Source: a virus
Strand: one strand, 5' to 3'
Length of the DNA: 44,211 nucleotides
IMG/VR virus record: IMGVR_UViG_3300045136_000237
Span: 1-44,211 of that record
In this document: positions 1 to 5,178 of the stretch, one piece after another
Numbering within the stretch: position 1 is the stretch's first letter
How the letters are laid out: each line of letters begins with the position of its first letter
Translations under genes and position numbers: made by a program
The notes under the pieces: generated by a model
Databases searched by the model: none
What the model was told of the DNA's origin: nothing
Seen by the model: only the letters and a program-made list of their open reading frames with translations

Positions 1-253
1 GCGCGTAGTACGCGCGTGCCGTCTTGAACGCGTCATCGTCGGTAAAAGGACCGACGATGAAGTATCCGACCTTATCCAAGTCGGCAGCCAACATCGGATC
101 GAGTGTCGACTTGGGCCTACCGCGTGACGCGACACTGATCGGATCCGAAGCGATAAGCGCTTCGAATTCCGAAGGGTCGATCCGCGACGGCTTATCGGCG
201 CGCTGTTCGGCGCGCTGCGCCGACTGACGAGCCTTGACTTCGCTTTCACTCAT
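1..253 (-). CDS. AT-hook-like hypothetical protein, variant A (truncated by window edge)
   Basis: The reading frame starts at 253, with an AGGAGG ribosome site about 9 bases upstream, and runs off the left edge after 84 codons. Residues 22-26 read KPSRI and a GRPK motif at about residue 46 resembles the core of an AT-hook. It then has a conserved block KVGYFIVGPF. It is clearly homologous, along its whole visible length, to the complete 116-residue protein at 43385-43735. The two sit in the same position relative to the same neighbouring gene, so they look like two versions of one locus. The function is unknown; minor-groove DNA binding is only a guess from the GRPK/GRPR motif. Confidence 0.75.
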   Translation of the reverse strand, partial: MSESEVKARQSAQRAEQRADKPSRIDPSEFEALIASDPISVASRGRPKSTLDPMLAADLDKVGYFIVGPFTDDDAFKTARAYYA

Positions 254-360
254 GGCGCGTGCCTCCTGATGCGTGACGTTACTCGTGACGCGACGGAGTG
301 CCGTCACCGTGCCGTTCGCCTATTCGACTGTGTAGGTGCACGCCGTCCGCGCGTCGGCGC

Positions 361-410
361 GTCGGCGTTTACGCCGACGATTATACGCGACGATTGTTCA
401 GACGCGATTA
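361..410 (-). promoter_or_regulatory. Putative promoter and leader hairpin, variant A
   Basis: On the minus strand a TATAAT hexamer lies at 380-385. No good -35 hexamer sits at 17 bases; TTAATC at 406-411 is 20 bases away. Directly downstream is the palindrome GTCGGCGTTTACGCCGAC (361-378), which would form a 7-bp hairpin at the very start of the transcript. The right-hand version of the locus also has a hairpin here, of different sequence. The 254-512 stretch holds no gene apart from these elements. Confidence 0.4.
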
Positions 411-443
411 AGGGTAGATTAAGACATCTTCATCTTTCGCCGA

Positions 444-473
444 CGCGAAACCGAACGATCGTTCGGTTTCGCG
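444..473. repeat. Perfect 30-bp palindrome
   Basis: CGCGAAACCGAACG, AT, then its reverse complement give a perfect 30-bp palindrome about 40 bases after the stop codon of the gene at 513-707. There is no T-run on either side, so a simple intrinsic terminator is not obvious. In the right-hand version of the locus this insert is missing and only a short TTTCGCGCGAAA palindrome remains. It may be a weak terminator, an operator or a small hairpin insertion. Confidence 0.6.
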
Positions 474-577
474 CGAAAATTTCGAGTTCTCGTGCCCTCT
501 CTCGCACACATGTCAAGGCATCGAATTTTTCGATTTCTTGTCTTCGATGATCTTTTCGAGACTCGCAAGCTTCGCAT
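467..577. repeat. 111-bp direct repeat, left copy
   Basis: These 111 bases are identical to 44101-44211, the last bases of the window. The identity stops on the left at 466 (G) versus 44100 (C) and on the right at the window end. It covers the 3' end of the small gene at 513-707. The simplest reading is that the contig closes on itself here (a circle or circularly permuted genome of about 43.6 kb) and that bases 1-466 are an alternative branch of the same locus. Confidence 0.9.
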
Positions 578-707
578 CATGCACGATCAAAAGCTCGCTC
601 GCATCTCCTTTTGAGAAGATGCGCGGCCAGCGTCGATTGATGAAGATGTTTCTTTCGTTTCGCACACGCAATTCTAAATCGATATCAGCGAAGAGTCGCA
701 GCTTCAT
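513..707 (-). CDS. Array mini-protein 24 (last gene of array)
   Basis: A 64-residue protein starting MKLRLFADIDLEL, in an ATGA overlap with the preceding gene. Its closest relative is the protein at 898-1104, with which it shares the N-terminal pattern [KR]LR-x-[YF]AD-x-DLEL and a following block of RN, a hydrophobic run and R-x-W. The C-terminal part (about 45-64) is a charged helix, LEKIIEDKKSK, as in the other array members. It is the promoter-distal end of the operon. Its last 21 codons lie inside the 111-bp repeat. The function is unknown. Confidence 0.8.
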   Translation of the reverse strand: MKLRLFADIDLELRVRNERNIFINRRWPRIFSKGDASELLIVHDAKLASLEKIIEDKKSKNSMP

Positions 708-901
708 TCTCCGAGCAGCTTCTTTTCTACGTCAGAATATTGCTTTGCGTCATCTGCCTTTCCTTCCCAGAGATTGAGCGCCGCGTAATTCTTCAATTTG
801 TTTTTCCGAAGCGTAAGCGTCACCCATCTATTCGTCTGTCGTTCGACAGGTAAGAGGTCGATATGACTTCGAGCGACGACCAAACGATTTGTTAGCTTCA
901 T
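704..901 (-). CDS. Array mini-protein 23
   Basis: A 65-residue protein with ATGA overlaps on both sides. It begins MKLTNRLVVARSHIDLL and carries the IDLL strand, then NRWVTLTLRK, which matches the RWVLLALW segment of the protein at 1101-1331. The core Trp strand is ALNLWEGK, and the C-terminal helix (DVEKKLLGE) is unusually short. No catalytic motif or signal peptide is visible. The function is unknown. Confidence 0.8.
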   Translation of the reverse strand: MKLTNRLVVARSHIDLLPVERQTNRWVTLTLRKNKLKNYAALNLWEGKADDAKQYSDVEKKLLGE

Positions 902-1104
902 TCCTTCGCCTTAGTTGTTACGCTCTCGATCTCTCTCCCTATATCATTCCCCCATCGATCCTTGCACGCTATGAATAACTCAACTGCGATCGTCTTCTCG
1001 TTGCCCGAGTTGTATCGCGCACGCCAATTCCTGCTTATGAGTAGGTTTCTTCTTCGATCAGTAGTAAGTTCCAAATCGAAGTCAGCGTAAACGCGCAGTC
1101 TCAT
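898..1104 (-). CDS. Array mini-protein 22
   Basis: A 68-residue protein, MRLRVYADFDLEL at the N-terminus, overlapping its neighbours by four bases on each side. It is a close sibling of the final array gene (513-707): both follow the DLEL strand with an Arg/Asn-rich turn and ISRNW or INRRW. The C-terminal IGREIESVTTKAKE is the predicted amphipathic helix with a basic end. The function is unknown. Confidence 0.8.
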   Translation of the reverse strand: MRLRVYADFDLELTTDRRRNLLISRNWRARYNSGNEKTIAVELFIACKDRWGNDIGREIESVTTKAKE

Positions 1105-1331
1105 TCTCTCTTTGTCTTTGCTGTTGCTTTCTCTATCGTTTCCGATAGTTCGCTCTCGATTCGGCGAAAGGTGAGGAATGTTCTTTCGCCGATCTTCTTA
1201 TCTGCCCAGAGATCAAAGTTTATAGCAGACTGGCTCAACCAGAGCGCAAGCAACACCCATCTGTAATTTCTGAAAGGCGACAACATTTCAACGTCTCTGT
1301 AGTGATCAGGTGTGCCTCGACTTAGCCTCAT
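1101..1331 (-). CDS. Array mini-protein 21
   Basis: A 76-residue protein. An open frame extends 12 codons further upstream, but the internal ATG at 1331 (MRLSRGTPD) matches the family start pattern and keeps the overlap with the previous gene short, so it is preferred. It has DVEML, then RWVLLALWLS, a FDLWADKK strand and the helix FRRIESELSETIEKA with a Lys-rich tail. It is a complete example of the array layout. The function is unknown. Confidence 0.75.
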   Translation of the reverse strand: MRLSRGTPDHYRDVEMLSPFRNYRWVLLALWLSQSAINFDLWADKKIGERTFLTFRRIESELSETIEKATAKTKRE

Positions 1332-1494
1332 TTCTGAATCTCGCTTTCTGAACTTCGTCTTCGACACGACGAAATACTGAATTTTGATAGTCTACTCGCA
1401 AATCGAGTTGCCTATGAAGAACAGCAAAGATCAGACTCTTGTCAGCACGAACAAGCTCGACGTTGTTGTCAGCCGCGCACTTGACGAGTTTCAT
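1306..1494 (-). CDS. Array mini-protein 20
   Basis: A 62-residue protein starting MKLVKCAADNNVEL. The AADNN block is shared with the protein at 2806-2997. The segment ADKSLIFAVLHRQ is recognisably like the D-K-hydrophobic strand of the proteins at 3181, 2806 and 2640. The tail is FRRVEDEVQKARFR. It overlaps the gene before it by ATGA and the gene after it by 26 bases. The function is unknown. Confidence 0.8.
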   Translation of the reverse strand: MKLVKCAADNNVELVRADKSLIFAVLHRQLDLRVDYQNSVFRRVEDEVQKARFRNEAKSRHT

Positions 1495-1670
1495 AGTCCG
1501 TCTCTTTCCCGTCGTTTCATAGCTCTCGTGATCATACTTTCAACTGACTCCCATGTCTTACTCAGGTACAGTTTAGATTCTTGATCAAGGTGTCGTAGAT
1601 AGGCTGTCAGATTGTCTTTCTTGTCTCGAAGATCGACATCTCCAAACGATACGCTTTTTACAAGTTTCAT
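1491..1670 (-). CDS. Array mini-protein 19 (59 aa)
   Basis: A 59-residue protein found by reading the gap between its neighbours; it is short enough to be missed by a 60-codon cutoff. It starts with ATG at 1670 (MKLVKSVSFGDVDL) and ends in TGA at 1491, with four-base ATGA overlaps at both ends, which is strong evidence that it is real. It has VDLRDKKDNLTAYLRH, a KLYLSKTW strand and the helix VESMITRAMKRRE. The function is unknown. Confidence 0.8.
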   Translation of the reverse strand: MKLVKSVSFGDVDLRDKKDNLTAYLRHLDQESKLYLSKTWESVESMITRAMKRRERDGL

Positions 1671-1891
1671 TTGTGCTTTCTACTCTTGCGTCGTTTTCTT
1701 GCGTTCTCTATCCTGATTTCAAAATTCAGAAGTTCACTATATTCTTTGTTTCTTCCTACTCGTGTTCTGACACCAAGTCTTGCGAGTTCGTTTCTCTGAC
1801 ATACATCGCAGTCGCAAACATAGAGACTAACATCTTTGAGTAGTGATCGTTGCGTTAGCTGAACTTCTCTATGATACTTTCGCAGTCTCAC
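1667..1891 (-). CDS. Array mini-protein 18 with Cys cluster (GTG start)
   Basis: A 74-residue protein whose first codon is GTG at 1891 (M-RLRKYHREVQL). This choice matches the family start and gives a 23-base overlap with the previous gene. Unlike its siblings it has a cysteine cluster, CDCDVC, at residues 27-32, which could bind a metal. The C-terminal helix FEIRIENARKRRKSRKHK is strongly basic. The function is unknown; nucleic-acid contact by the basic tail is only possible. Confidence 0.75.
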   Translation of the reverse strand: MRLRKYHREVQLTQRSLLKDVSLYVCDCDVCQRNELARLGVRTRVGRNKEYSELLNFEIRIENARKRRKSRKHK

Positions 1892-2072
1892 GCGTCGGTC
1901 TCTCGATCTCGAATTCGATATTTTTCCAAGCCTTTTTCGTGTCCTCGCACCAGACGTTTAAGTCGTGCTCTTTCGAGTTATCTCCTCGATAGAACACGAC
2001 AAGATTTGACCCTTGGTGTTCGAGCGTTAGCATGTCGTTGTCTCCGACGATATGAACTTCACGAATTCGCAT
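1869..2072 (-). CDS. Array mini-protein 17
   Basis: A 67-residue protein. The ATG at 2072 (MRIREVHIVGDND) fits the family start better than an in-frame start 8 codons upstream. It is a sister of the next protein upstream (2059-2259): both have SNL, two hydrophobics, F[FY] and GD[SN] followed by KE, and both end in WKNIE. The Trp strand is LNVWCED. The pair shows that local tandem duplication followed by divergence built the array. The function is unknown. Confidence 0.8.
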   Translation of the reverse strand: MRIREVHIVGDNDMLTLEHQGSNLVVFYRGDNSKEHDLNVWCEDTKKAWKNIEFEIERPTRETAKVS

Positions 2073-2259
2073 GTCTTTTATCGACTTCTGTCTCAATGTT
2101 CTTCCAGTCTCTGCATCGAAGATCGATGTAATATTCCTTGAAAGAGTCCCCTACCGCAAAGAAAATTGCTAGATTACTTCTCACACCGTTCTTGATATTG
2201 ACATTGGAAAGAACGAGGAGACCTGAGGTATTAGCGACTACGGCCTTTCGCATTCTCAT
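2059..2259 (-). CDS. Array mini-protein 16
   Basis: A 66-residue protein, MRMRKAVVANTSG; a start two codons later is equally possible. It shares SNLAIFFAVGDSFKE and WKNIETEVDK with the protein at 1869-2072. Its Trp strand is degenerate (YYIDLRCRD), with the tryptophan moved into the helix start. It overlaps the preceding gene by 29 bases. The function is unknown. Confidence 0.75.
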   Translation of the reverse strand: MRMRKAVVANTSGLLVLSNVNIKNGVRSNLAIFFAVGDSFKEYYIDLRCRDWKNIETEVDKRHANS

Positions 2260-2440
2260 ATTTGTACCTGATCTCGTGCTCGATCTCGAACCACACCCCT
2301 TGGCCTGAAAGCAGAGACTCCTTGTTCACCCAGATATCCATAAATCTTTCTCCGAAGAGGATGAGAGACCATCTCATTCCCGATAGACCGTGTGTGCTTA
2401 GGAGTATTCGCTTCGTGAAGTGATTCTTTCGTAATTTCAC
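2231..2440 (-). CDS. Array mini-protein 15
   Basis: A 69-residue protein starting MKLRKNHFTKRILL. It is a close paralogue of the protein at 2437-2643: both have N-[HN]-F-[TA]-KRILL near the start and a DIW strand (MDIWVNKE here). The C-terminal helix is VWFEIEHEIRYKYEN. It is joined to the previous gene by ATGA. The function is unknown. Confidence 0.8.
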   Translation of the reverse strand: MKLRKNHFTKRILLSTHGLSGMRWSLILFGERFMDIWVNKESLLSGQGVWFEIEHEIRYKYENAKGRSR

Positions 2441-2643
2441 GTTCTTCGCTTTCCAAAATTCTCGCGCCTCTTTATCGCGAGCTCAATCTCGAACTCTACT
2501 TCAACCCACTTCCAAGCAGACGATCTATCAGTCCAGATATCGAGAATAGGATTTCCTAAGAGCAGAACAGACATCAACTCATTTGGCGACTTTGTCACAT
2601 TTAGCAATATTCTCTTCGCGAAGTTGTTTCTTTTTATCTTCAC
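2437..2643 (-). CDS. Array mini-protein 14
   Basis: A 68-residue protein, MKIKRNNFAKRILL, with four-base overlaps on both sides. It pairs with the protein at 2231-2440. The middle has ELMSVLLLGNP, then LDIWTDRS, then WVEVEFEIELAIKRRE, the clearest form of the family's Glu-patterned C-terminal helix. No membrane segment is predicted by eye. The function is unknown. Confidence 0.8.
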   Translation of the reverse strand: MKIKRNNFAKRILLNVTKSPNELMSVLLLGNPILDIWTDRSSAWKWVEVEFEIELAIKRRENFGKRRT

Positions 2644-2822
2644 TTCTTCTTTGCCCTGGCACGCATGTGCTCTTCTACGAATTCATCCAACCAAGTCGCG
2701 TGCCTAGAACCAAACACGAACATGTCTGTCTTTGTTTTCCCTTTTCGCAAGTACATCTGAATGATCTTTCTGTCTGGGCGAATATCGAAGTCGAAAGCGC
2801 CTTCCCTAACGATCTTTATCAT
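2640..2822 (-). CDS. Array mini-protein 13 (60 aa)
   Basis: A 60-residue protein, MIKIVREGAFDFDI. The stretch FDIRPDRKIIQMYLRKG matches the IDVTSKDKIIM segment of the protein at 3181 and IDISDQLIMF of the protein at 2806. The Trp strand is replaced by DMFVFGSR, and the helix WLDEFVEEHMRARAKKK keeps the acidic-then-basic pattern. It overlaps the previous gene by 17 bases. The function is unknown. Confidence 0.8.
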   Translation of the reverse strand: MIKIVREGAFDFDIRPDRKIIQMYLRKGKTKTDMFVFGSRHATWLDEFVEEHMRARAKKK

Positions 2823-2997
2823 TTTTCTGTCTCTCAGTCTTCAGCACTATTTCGTCGATTTTCTTGAACTGCTTTCCGTCCCATACCCAGGCATCCAATC
2901 CGAAGCCGTACGTCGTCCAAAGCGAGAACATTATCAGTTGATCAGAAATGTCAATGAAGCCGAGGTTGTTATCCGCGGCGTCGTTTTTCAGTCTCAT
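2806..2997 (-). CDS. Array mini-protein 12
   Basis: A 63-residue protein, MRLKNDAADNNLGFIDI. It shares AADNN with the protein at 1306-1494. The central part is LIMFSLWTT followed by LDAWVWDGK, then KKIDEIVLKTERQK. It overlaps the previous gene by 29 bases, so start and stop are interleaved in two frames. The function is unknown. Confidence 0.8.
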   Translation of the reverse strand: MRLKNDAADNNLGFIDISDQLIMFSLWTTYGFGLDAWVWDGKQFKKIDEIVLKTERQKNDKDR

Positions 2998-3178
2998 CTC
3001 GTCTCGAGTTCTTTGCGTATGTTGTCGATCTCTCTATGTATGAGACATTCATTCCCCTCCACCCTTTCTTGTCAGCAATTGCAATCCAGACATAATAAGG
3101 TTCGGGCGATAGCCCGAACAAATATCGATTCTCCCAACTCAGCTTTTTGGCGATAACAGCGCCTGCTTTTAGCTTCAT
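2969..3178 (-). CDS. Array mini-protein 11
   Basis: A 69-residue protein, MKLKAGAVIAKKL, starting two bases after the previous stop (TAAAAATG). It has the strand PYYVWIAIADKK and the helix-like MNVSYIERSTTYAKNS with a very basic end (EKRRRG). The N-terminal hydrophobic-Asp strand is not obvious, so this is one of the more diverged members. The function is unknown. Confidence 0.75.
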   Translation of the reverse strand: MKLKAGAVIAKKLSWENRYLFGLSPEPYYVWIAIADKKGWRGMNVSYIERSTTYAKNSRRDETEKRRRG

Positions 3179-3180
3179 TT

Positions 3181-3378
3181 TTATGACTCTTGCGTCTCGT
3201 CGATCATCTCATCAACACCGCGGAACCATCCACTTTCTCGCATAAAGTATACGTCGGTTCCTCTTTCTTCGTCCGAAAACTCTGGCGTTTCTCGTCGAAG
3301 AAACATAGGCATGATGATCTTGTCTTTGCTTGTCACGTCTATGTCTTCTTCGACGAAACTACGAACGACTCTCATCAT
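3181..3378 (-). CDS. Array mini-protein 10
   Basis: A 65-residue protein with two adjacent ATG codons; the second (MRVVRSFVEEDIDV) fits the family start. It has IDVTSKDKIIMPMFLRR, then a DVYFMRESGW strand and VDEMIDETQES. It lacks the basic C-terminal tail of most siblings and ends acidic. It overlaps the previous gene by 20 bases. The function is unknown. Confidence 0.75.
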   Translation of the reverse strand: MMRVVRSFVEEDIDVTSKDKIIMPMFLRRETPEFSDEERGTDVYFMRESGWFRGVDEMIDETQES

Positions 3379-3565
3379 TTCTTTTCAGTCTCGAGACGAC
3401 CGTGTCTTCGATACCCTTCGCGAGCTCGCCAATTCGGTAGTAGAAGTCGAAGAGATTTCTTATGCTATGTCTACTAGGCGGGTTGTGCAGGTAACAAACA
3501 AGTCTGCCCCTGTGATCGAGCATATCAATGTCACCGATTTCTCGATTGTGATCTACTATTCGCAT
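3359..3565 (-). CDS. Array mini-protein 9
   Basis: A 68-residue protein, MRIVDHNREIGDIDML. The IDML strand is followed by RGRLVCYLHNPP, an aromatic strand FDFYYRIGE and the helix KGIEDTVVSRLKRNDE. Tyrosines stand where other members have tryptophan. It overlaps the previous gene by 35 bases. The function is unknown. Confidence 0.75.
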   Translation of the reverse strand: MRIVDHNREIGDIDMLDHRGRLVCYLHNPPSRHSIRNLFDFYYRIGELAKGIEDTVVSRLKRNDESRS

Positions 3566-3719
3566 CTCTAATCACCCACTCGATACTCTTTCCTTCGTAC
3601 TCGTCCTTGCCGACTTTGCGCATCGGAGTATAGAGATCTTCTCTCGTGAACGTTGTTACGTTGTTTCCCTTGCCTGAGAGAAGATCTATGAACTTTGTCA
3701 TTTTCTTTAGCCAAAGCAT
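3531..3719 (-). CDS. Array mini-protein 8
   Basis: A 62-residue protein, MLWLKKMTKFIDLL, starting four bases after the previous stop. An ATG six codons later exists, but the longer start aligns LKK-x-x-KFIDL with LKKNSPRFLDL of the protein at 3851, so it is kept. It lacks a clear Trp strand and ends EWVIRDANSRSQSRNR. The function is unknown. Confidence 0.7.
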   Translation of the reverse strand: MLWLKKMTKFIDLLSGKGNNVTTFTREDLYTPMRKVGKDEYEGKSIEWVIRDANSRSQSRNR

Positions 3720-3723
3720 GTTC

Positions 3724-3945
3724 TCATCTTTTGTTGAGTTTACGAAGGAGCGATCTGTAGTTGATTGTCTCCTCGAGTTTCCTGTTCAGAAGGCTGTTCT
3801 CTCGCCAGAGAAATGTCGCGATGATTACATCGGCCTCTCTCGTCTCCCATTCATCGTTCGGGTGAAGAATAGAGAGCAGATACCGTCCCTTTTTCTCTTC
3901 GTTCACGAGATCGATGTATCTTACGCTGTCTCTCTGTAGTCTCAT
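3724..3945 (-). CDS. Array mini-protein 7
   Basis: A 73-residue protein, MRLQRDSVRYIDLV. It belongs with the proteins at 3851 and 4122 (RF[LI][DN]LR in those, RYIDLV here). It then has RYLLSILHPND, DVIIATFLWREN and the helix LNRKLEETINYRSLLRK. It lies 95 bases inside the 3' end of the gene before it, in another frame, because that gene has lost its usual stop. The function is unknown. Confidence 0.75.
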   Translation of the reverse strand: MRLQRDSVRYIDLVNEEKKGRYLLSILHPNDEWETREADVIIATFLWRENSLLNRKLEETINYRSLLRKLNKR

Positions 3946-4141
3946 TCGACAAGCCTCTTATACTGAGCTCTGTCTCTAATTCCGAAAGACCGTACTTTCT
4001 GCCTCTCATCCAGATAACTACTTCATCATCGTCGCCGAGATCGGGGTAGGTTTTCGTTCTGCGTGCGAGGGATATCTGAACGATGTAACCACTCGCAACT
4101 CGCAAATCTAGGAATCTTGGACTATTTTTCTTGAGTCTCAT
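3851..4141 (-). CDS. Array mini-protein 6 (96 aa, extended C-terminus)
   Basis: A 96-residue protein starting at 4141 (MRLKKNSPRFLDLRV). It is the sister of the protein at 4122-4340; both have [SR]RFL[DN]LRV, QxSL, R-x-x-KTYP and GDDDE. In the sister the frame stops right after NETQEK; here it continues past NETTER for about 28 basic residues and overlaps the next gene by 95 bases. The extra tail is probably read-through into sequence whose real product is the next gene. The function is unknown. Confidence 0.7.
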   Translation of the reverse strand: MRLKKNSPRFLDLRVASGYIVQISLARRTKTYPDLGDDDEVVIWMRGRKYGLSELETELSIRGLSNETTERQRKIHRSRERREKGTVSALYSSPER

Positions 4142-4340
4142 TATGATAGTAGTTGAGATCTCTTTCAAGCTGCGTAGTGCCGTGCTTTTTGTTTCTTACA
4201 GATAATGTAATTTCATCATCGTCGCCGATCTTTGGATAGGTTTTCATTATGCGCGAGAGCGATAACTGAATAACCCCCTCCTCTTTATCTTTCTCGACAC
4301 GAAGATTCAGAAATCGCGACCATGCCTTTCGGAGTATCAT
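4122..4340 (-). CDS. Array mini-protein 5
   Basis: A 72-residue protein, MILRKAWSRFLNLRV, joined to the previous gene by ATGA. It is nearly collinear with the protein at 3851-4141 over 70 residues (VIQLSLSR, MKTYPKIGDDDEITLSV, QLERDLNYY), making this the clearest recent duplication in the array. The acidic GDDDE turn might bind a cation, but no enzyme family is recognised. The function is unknown. Confidence 0.8.
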   Translation of the reverse strand: MILRKAWSRFLNLRVEKDKEEGVIQLSLSRIMKTYPKIGDDDEITLSVRNKKHGTTQLERDLNYYHNETQEK

Positions 4341-4558
4341 TGTCTTTGCTCCAGCACTCTCTCTATTTCCGTATCCATCTCTACGTAGTCACCATACTTT
4401 CTTCTTTGAGCAACGCGCATCCAGAGCTCGCAATCGATTACCGATCCTCGGAATATTTCCAGCATAGGATCGATGTCCCTAAGTCGTTTGCCCCAATCCG
4501 CAACGTATAGAACTCTCGATGTTTCTGAATTGACATCAAGTCCTCTTCGAATTTTCAT
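4337..4558 (-). CDS. Array mini-protein 4
   Basis: A 73-residue protein. ATG at 4558 (MKIRRGLDVNSE) is chosen over a GTG two codons upstream because it gives the family start. It has GLDV, VLYVADWGKRL, a CELWMRVAQR strand and the helix VEMDTEIERVLEQRQ. It overlaps the preceding gene by 23 bases. The function is unknown. Confidence 0.75.
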   Translation of the reverse strand: MKIRRGLDVNSETSRVLYVADWGKRLRDIDPMLEIFRGSVIDCELWMRVAQRRKYGDYVEMDTEIERVLEQRQ

Positions 4559-4745
4559 TCGCACTCACAACTAAGCTATCGATTGGCATAGCTACCGTAT
4601 ACTCTCTTTTGATTTTCACCCAGACATCGTATTGCTCGTCTTCCTCCATATTGTGAATCTCCACGTAGAATCTCTTTGTCGAATCAGAAATCATGCTAAC
4701 TGTTGTTGTCGAGAGGATCGGGAAGACACGCCTAATAATTCTCAT
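4536..4745 (-). CDS. Array mini-protein 3
   Basis: A 69-residue protein; ATG at 4745 (MRIIRRVFPIL) sits in an ATGA overlap with the previous stop. The segment RFYVEIHNMEED resembles RCFEIIHEEY in the previous protein and RYFEILLEG in the one before, so the first three array genes form a subgroup. The Trp strand is YDVWVKIKRE. The function is unknown. Confidence 0.8.
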   Translation of the reverse strand: MRIIRRVFPILSTTTVSMISDSTKRFYVEIHNMEEDEQYDVWVKIKREYTVAMPIDSLVVSANENSKRT

Positions 4746-4957
4746 TCTCTTCGTTCCCAATTGCGACAATCCTCTAGCTTGCCCTCGAGCTCGATTGACA
4801 TACGCTGATCCTTATCTCTCAATATCGAAATCGAGAGTTTGTCTGGAAAGTGCTCCGGAGCGTATTCTTCGTGAATAATCTCGAAGCACCTTCCTCCGTA
4901 TTTCGACGAAATCGTTGCAACCTTTCCGTAGATCCAGTTGTCCTTCTTGATTCTCAT
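4742..4957 (-). CDS. Array mini-protein 2
   Basis: A 71-residue protein; ATG at 4957 (MRIKKDNWIYGK) is in an ATGA overlap. Further in-frame starts upstream would lie inside the previous gene and are rejected. It has RCFEIIHEEY, LSISILRDKD and the helix MSIELEGKLEDCRNWERRE. The tryptophan of the core strand is absent. The function is unknown. Confidence 0.8.
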   Translation of the reverse strand: MRIKKDNWIYGKVATISSKYGGRCFEIIHEEYAPEHFPDKLSISILRDKDQRMSIELEGKLEDCRNWERRE

Positions 4958-5178
4958 TCTCGTCGGTGCCTCGAGCACGTATACCAAGCGATATCTCGCG
5001 TGTTTTTCTCGCTCGTCATTGCGAGCATACACACGTCATACATTCTCGCCTCTTGCAAAAGATTTGCCGTCTCAGGAACTGTTGCCGTAGCGACATGCTG
5101 TCCCTCGAGAAGGATCTCGAAATAGCGAACGCGAGCCCTGCGCAAAGTCGCGACGTAATCATTGAACGACATCTTCAC
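4954..5178 (-). CDS. Array mini-protein 1 (first gene after the VWA protein)
   Basis: A 74-residue protein, MKMSFNDYVATLRRARVRYFEILLEG. Its ATG overlaps the stop of the metallopeptidase-VWA gene (5175-5178), so translation of the array is coupled to that gene. It is atypical: the N-terminus is longer and the core is MYDVCMLAMTSEK with no tryptophan there. It shares the R-aromatic-x-EI strand with the next two genes. The function is unknown. Confidence 0.75.
   Translation of the reverse strand: MKMSFNDYVATLRRARVRYFEILLEGQHVATATVPETANLLQEARMYDVCMLAMTSEKNTRDIAWYTCSRHRRE

Noticed and set aside
513-5178. CRISPR or other regularly spaced repeat array
   Set aside because: The period of about 200 bases comes from consecutive small genes. 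There are no short identical repeats with unique spacers; similarity is at the protein level only.
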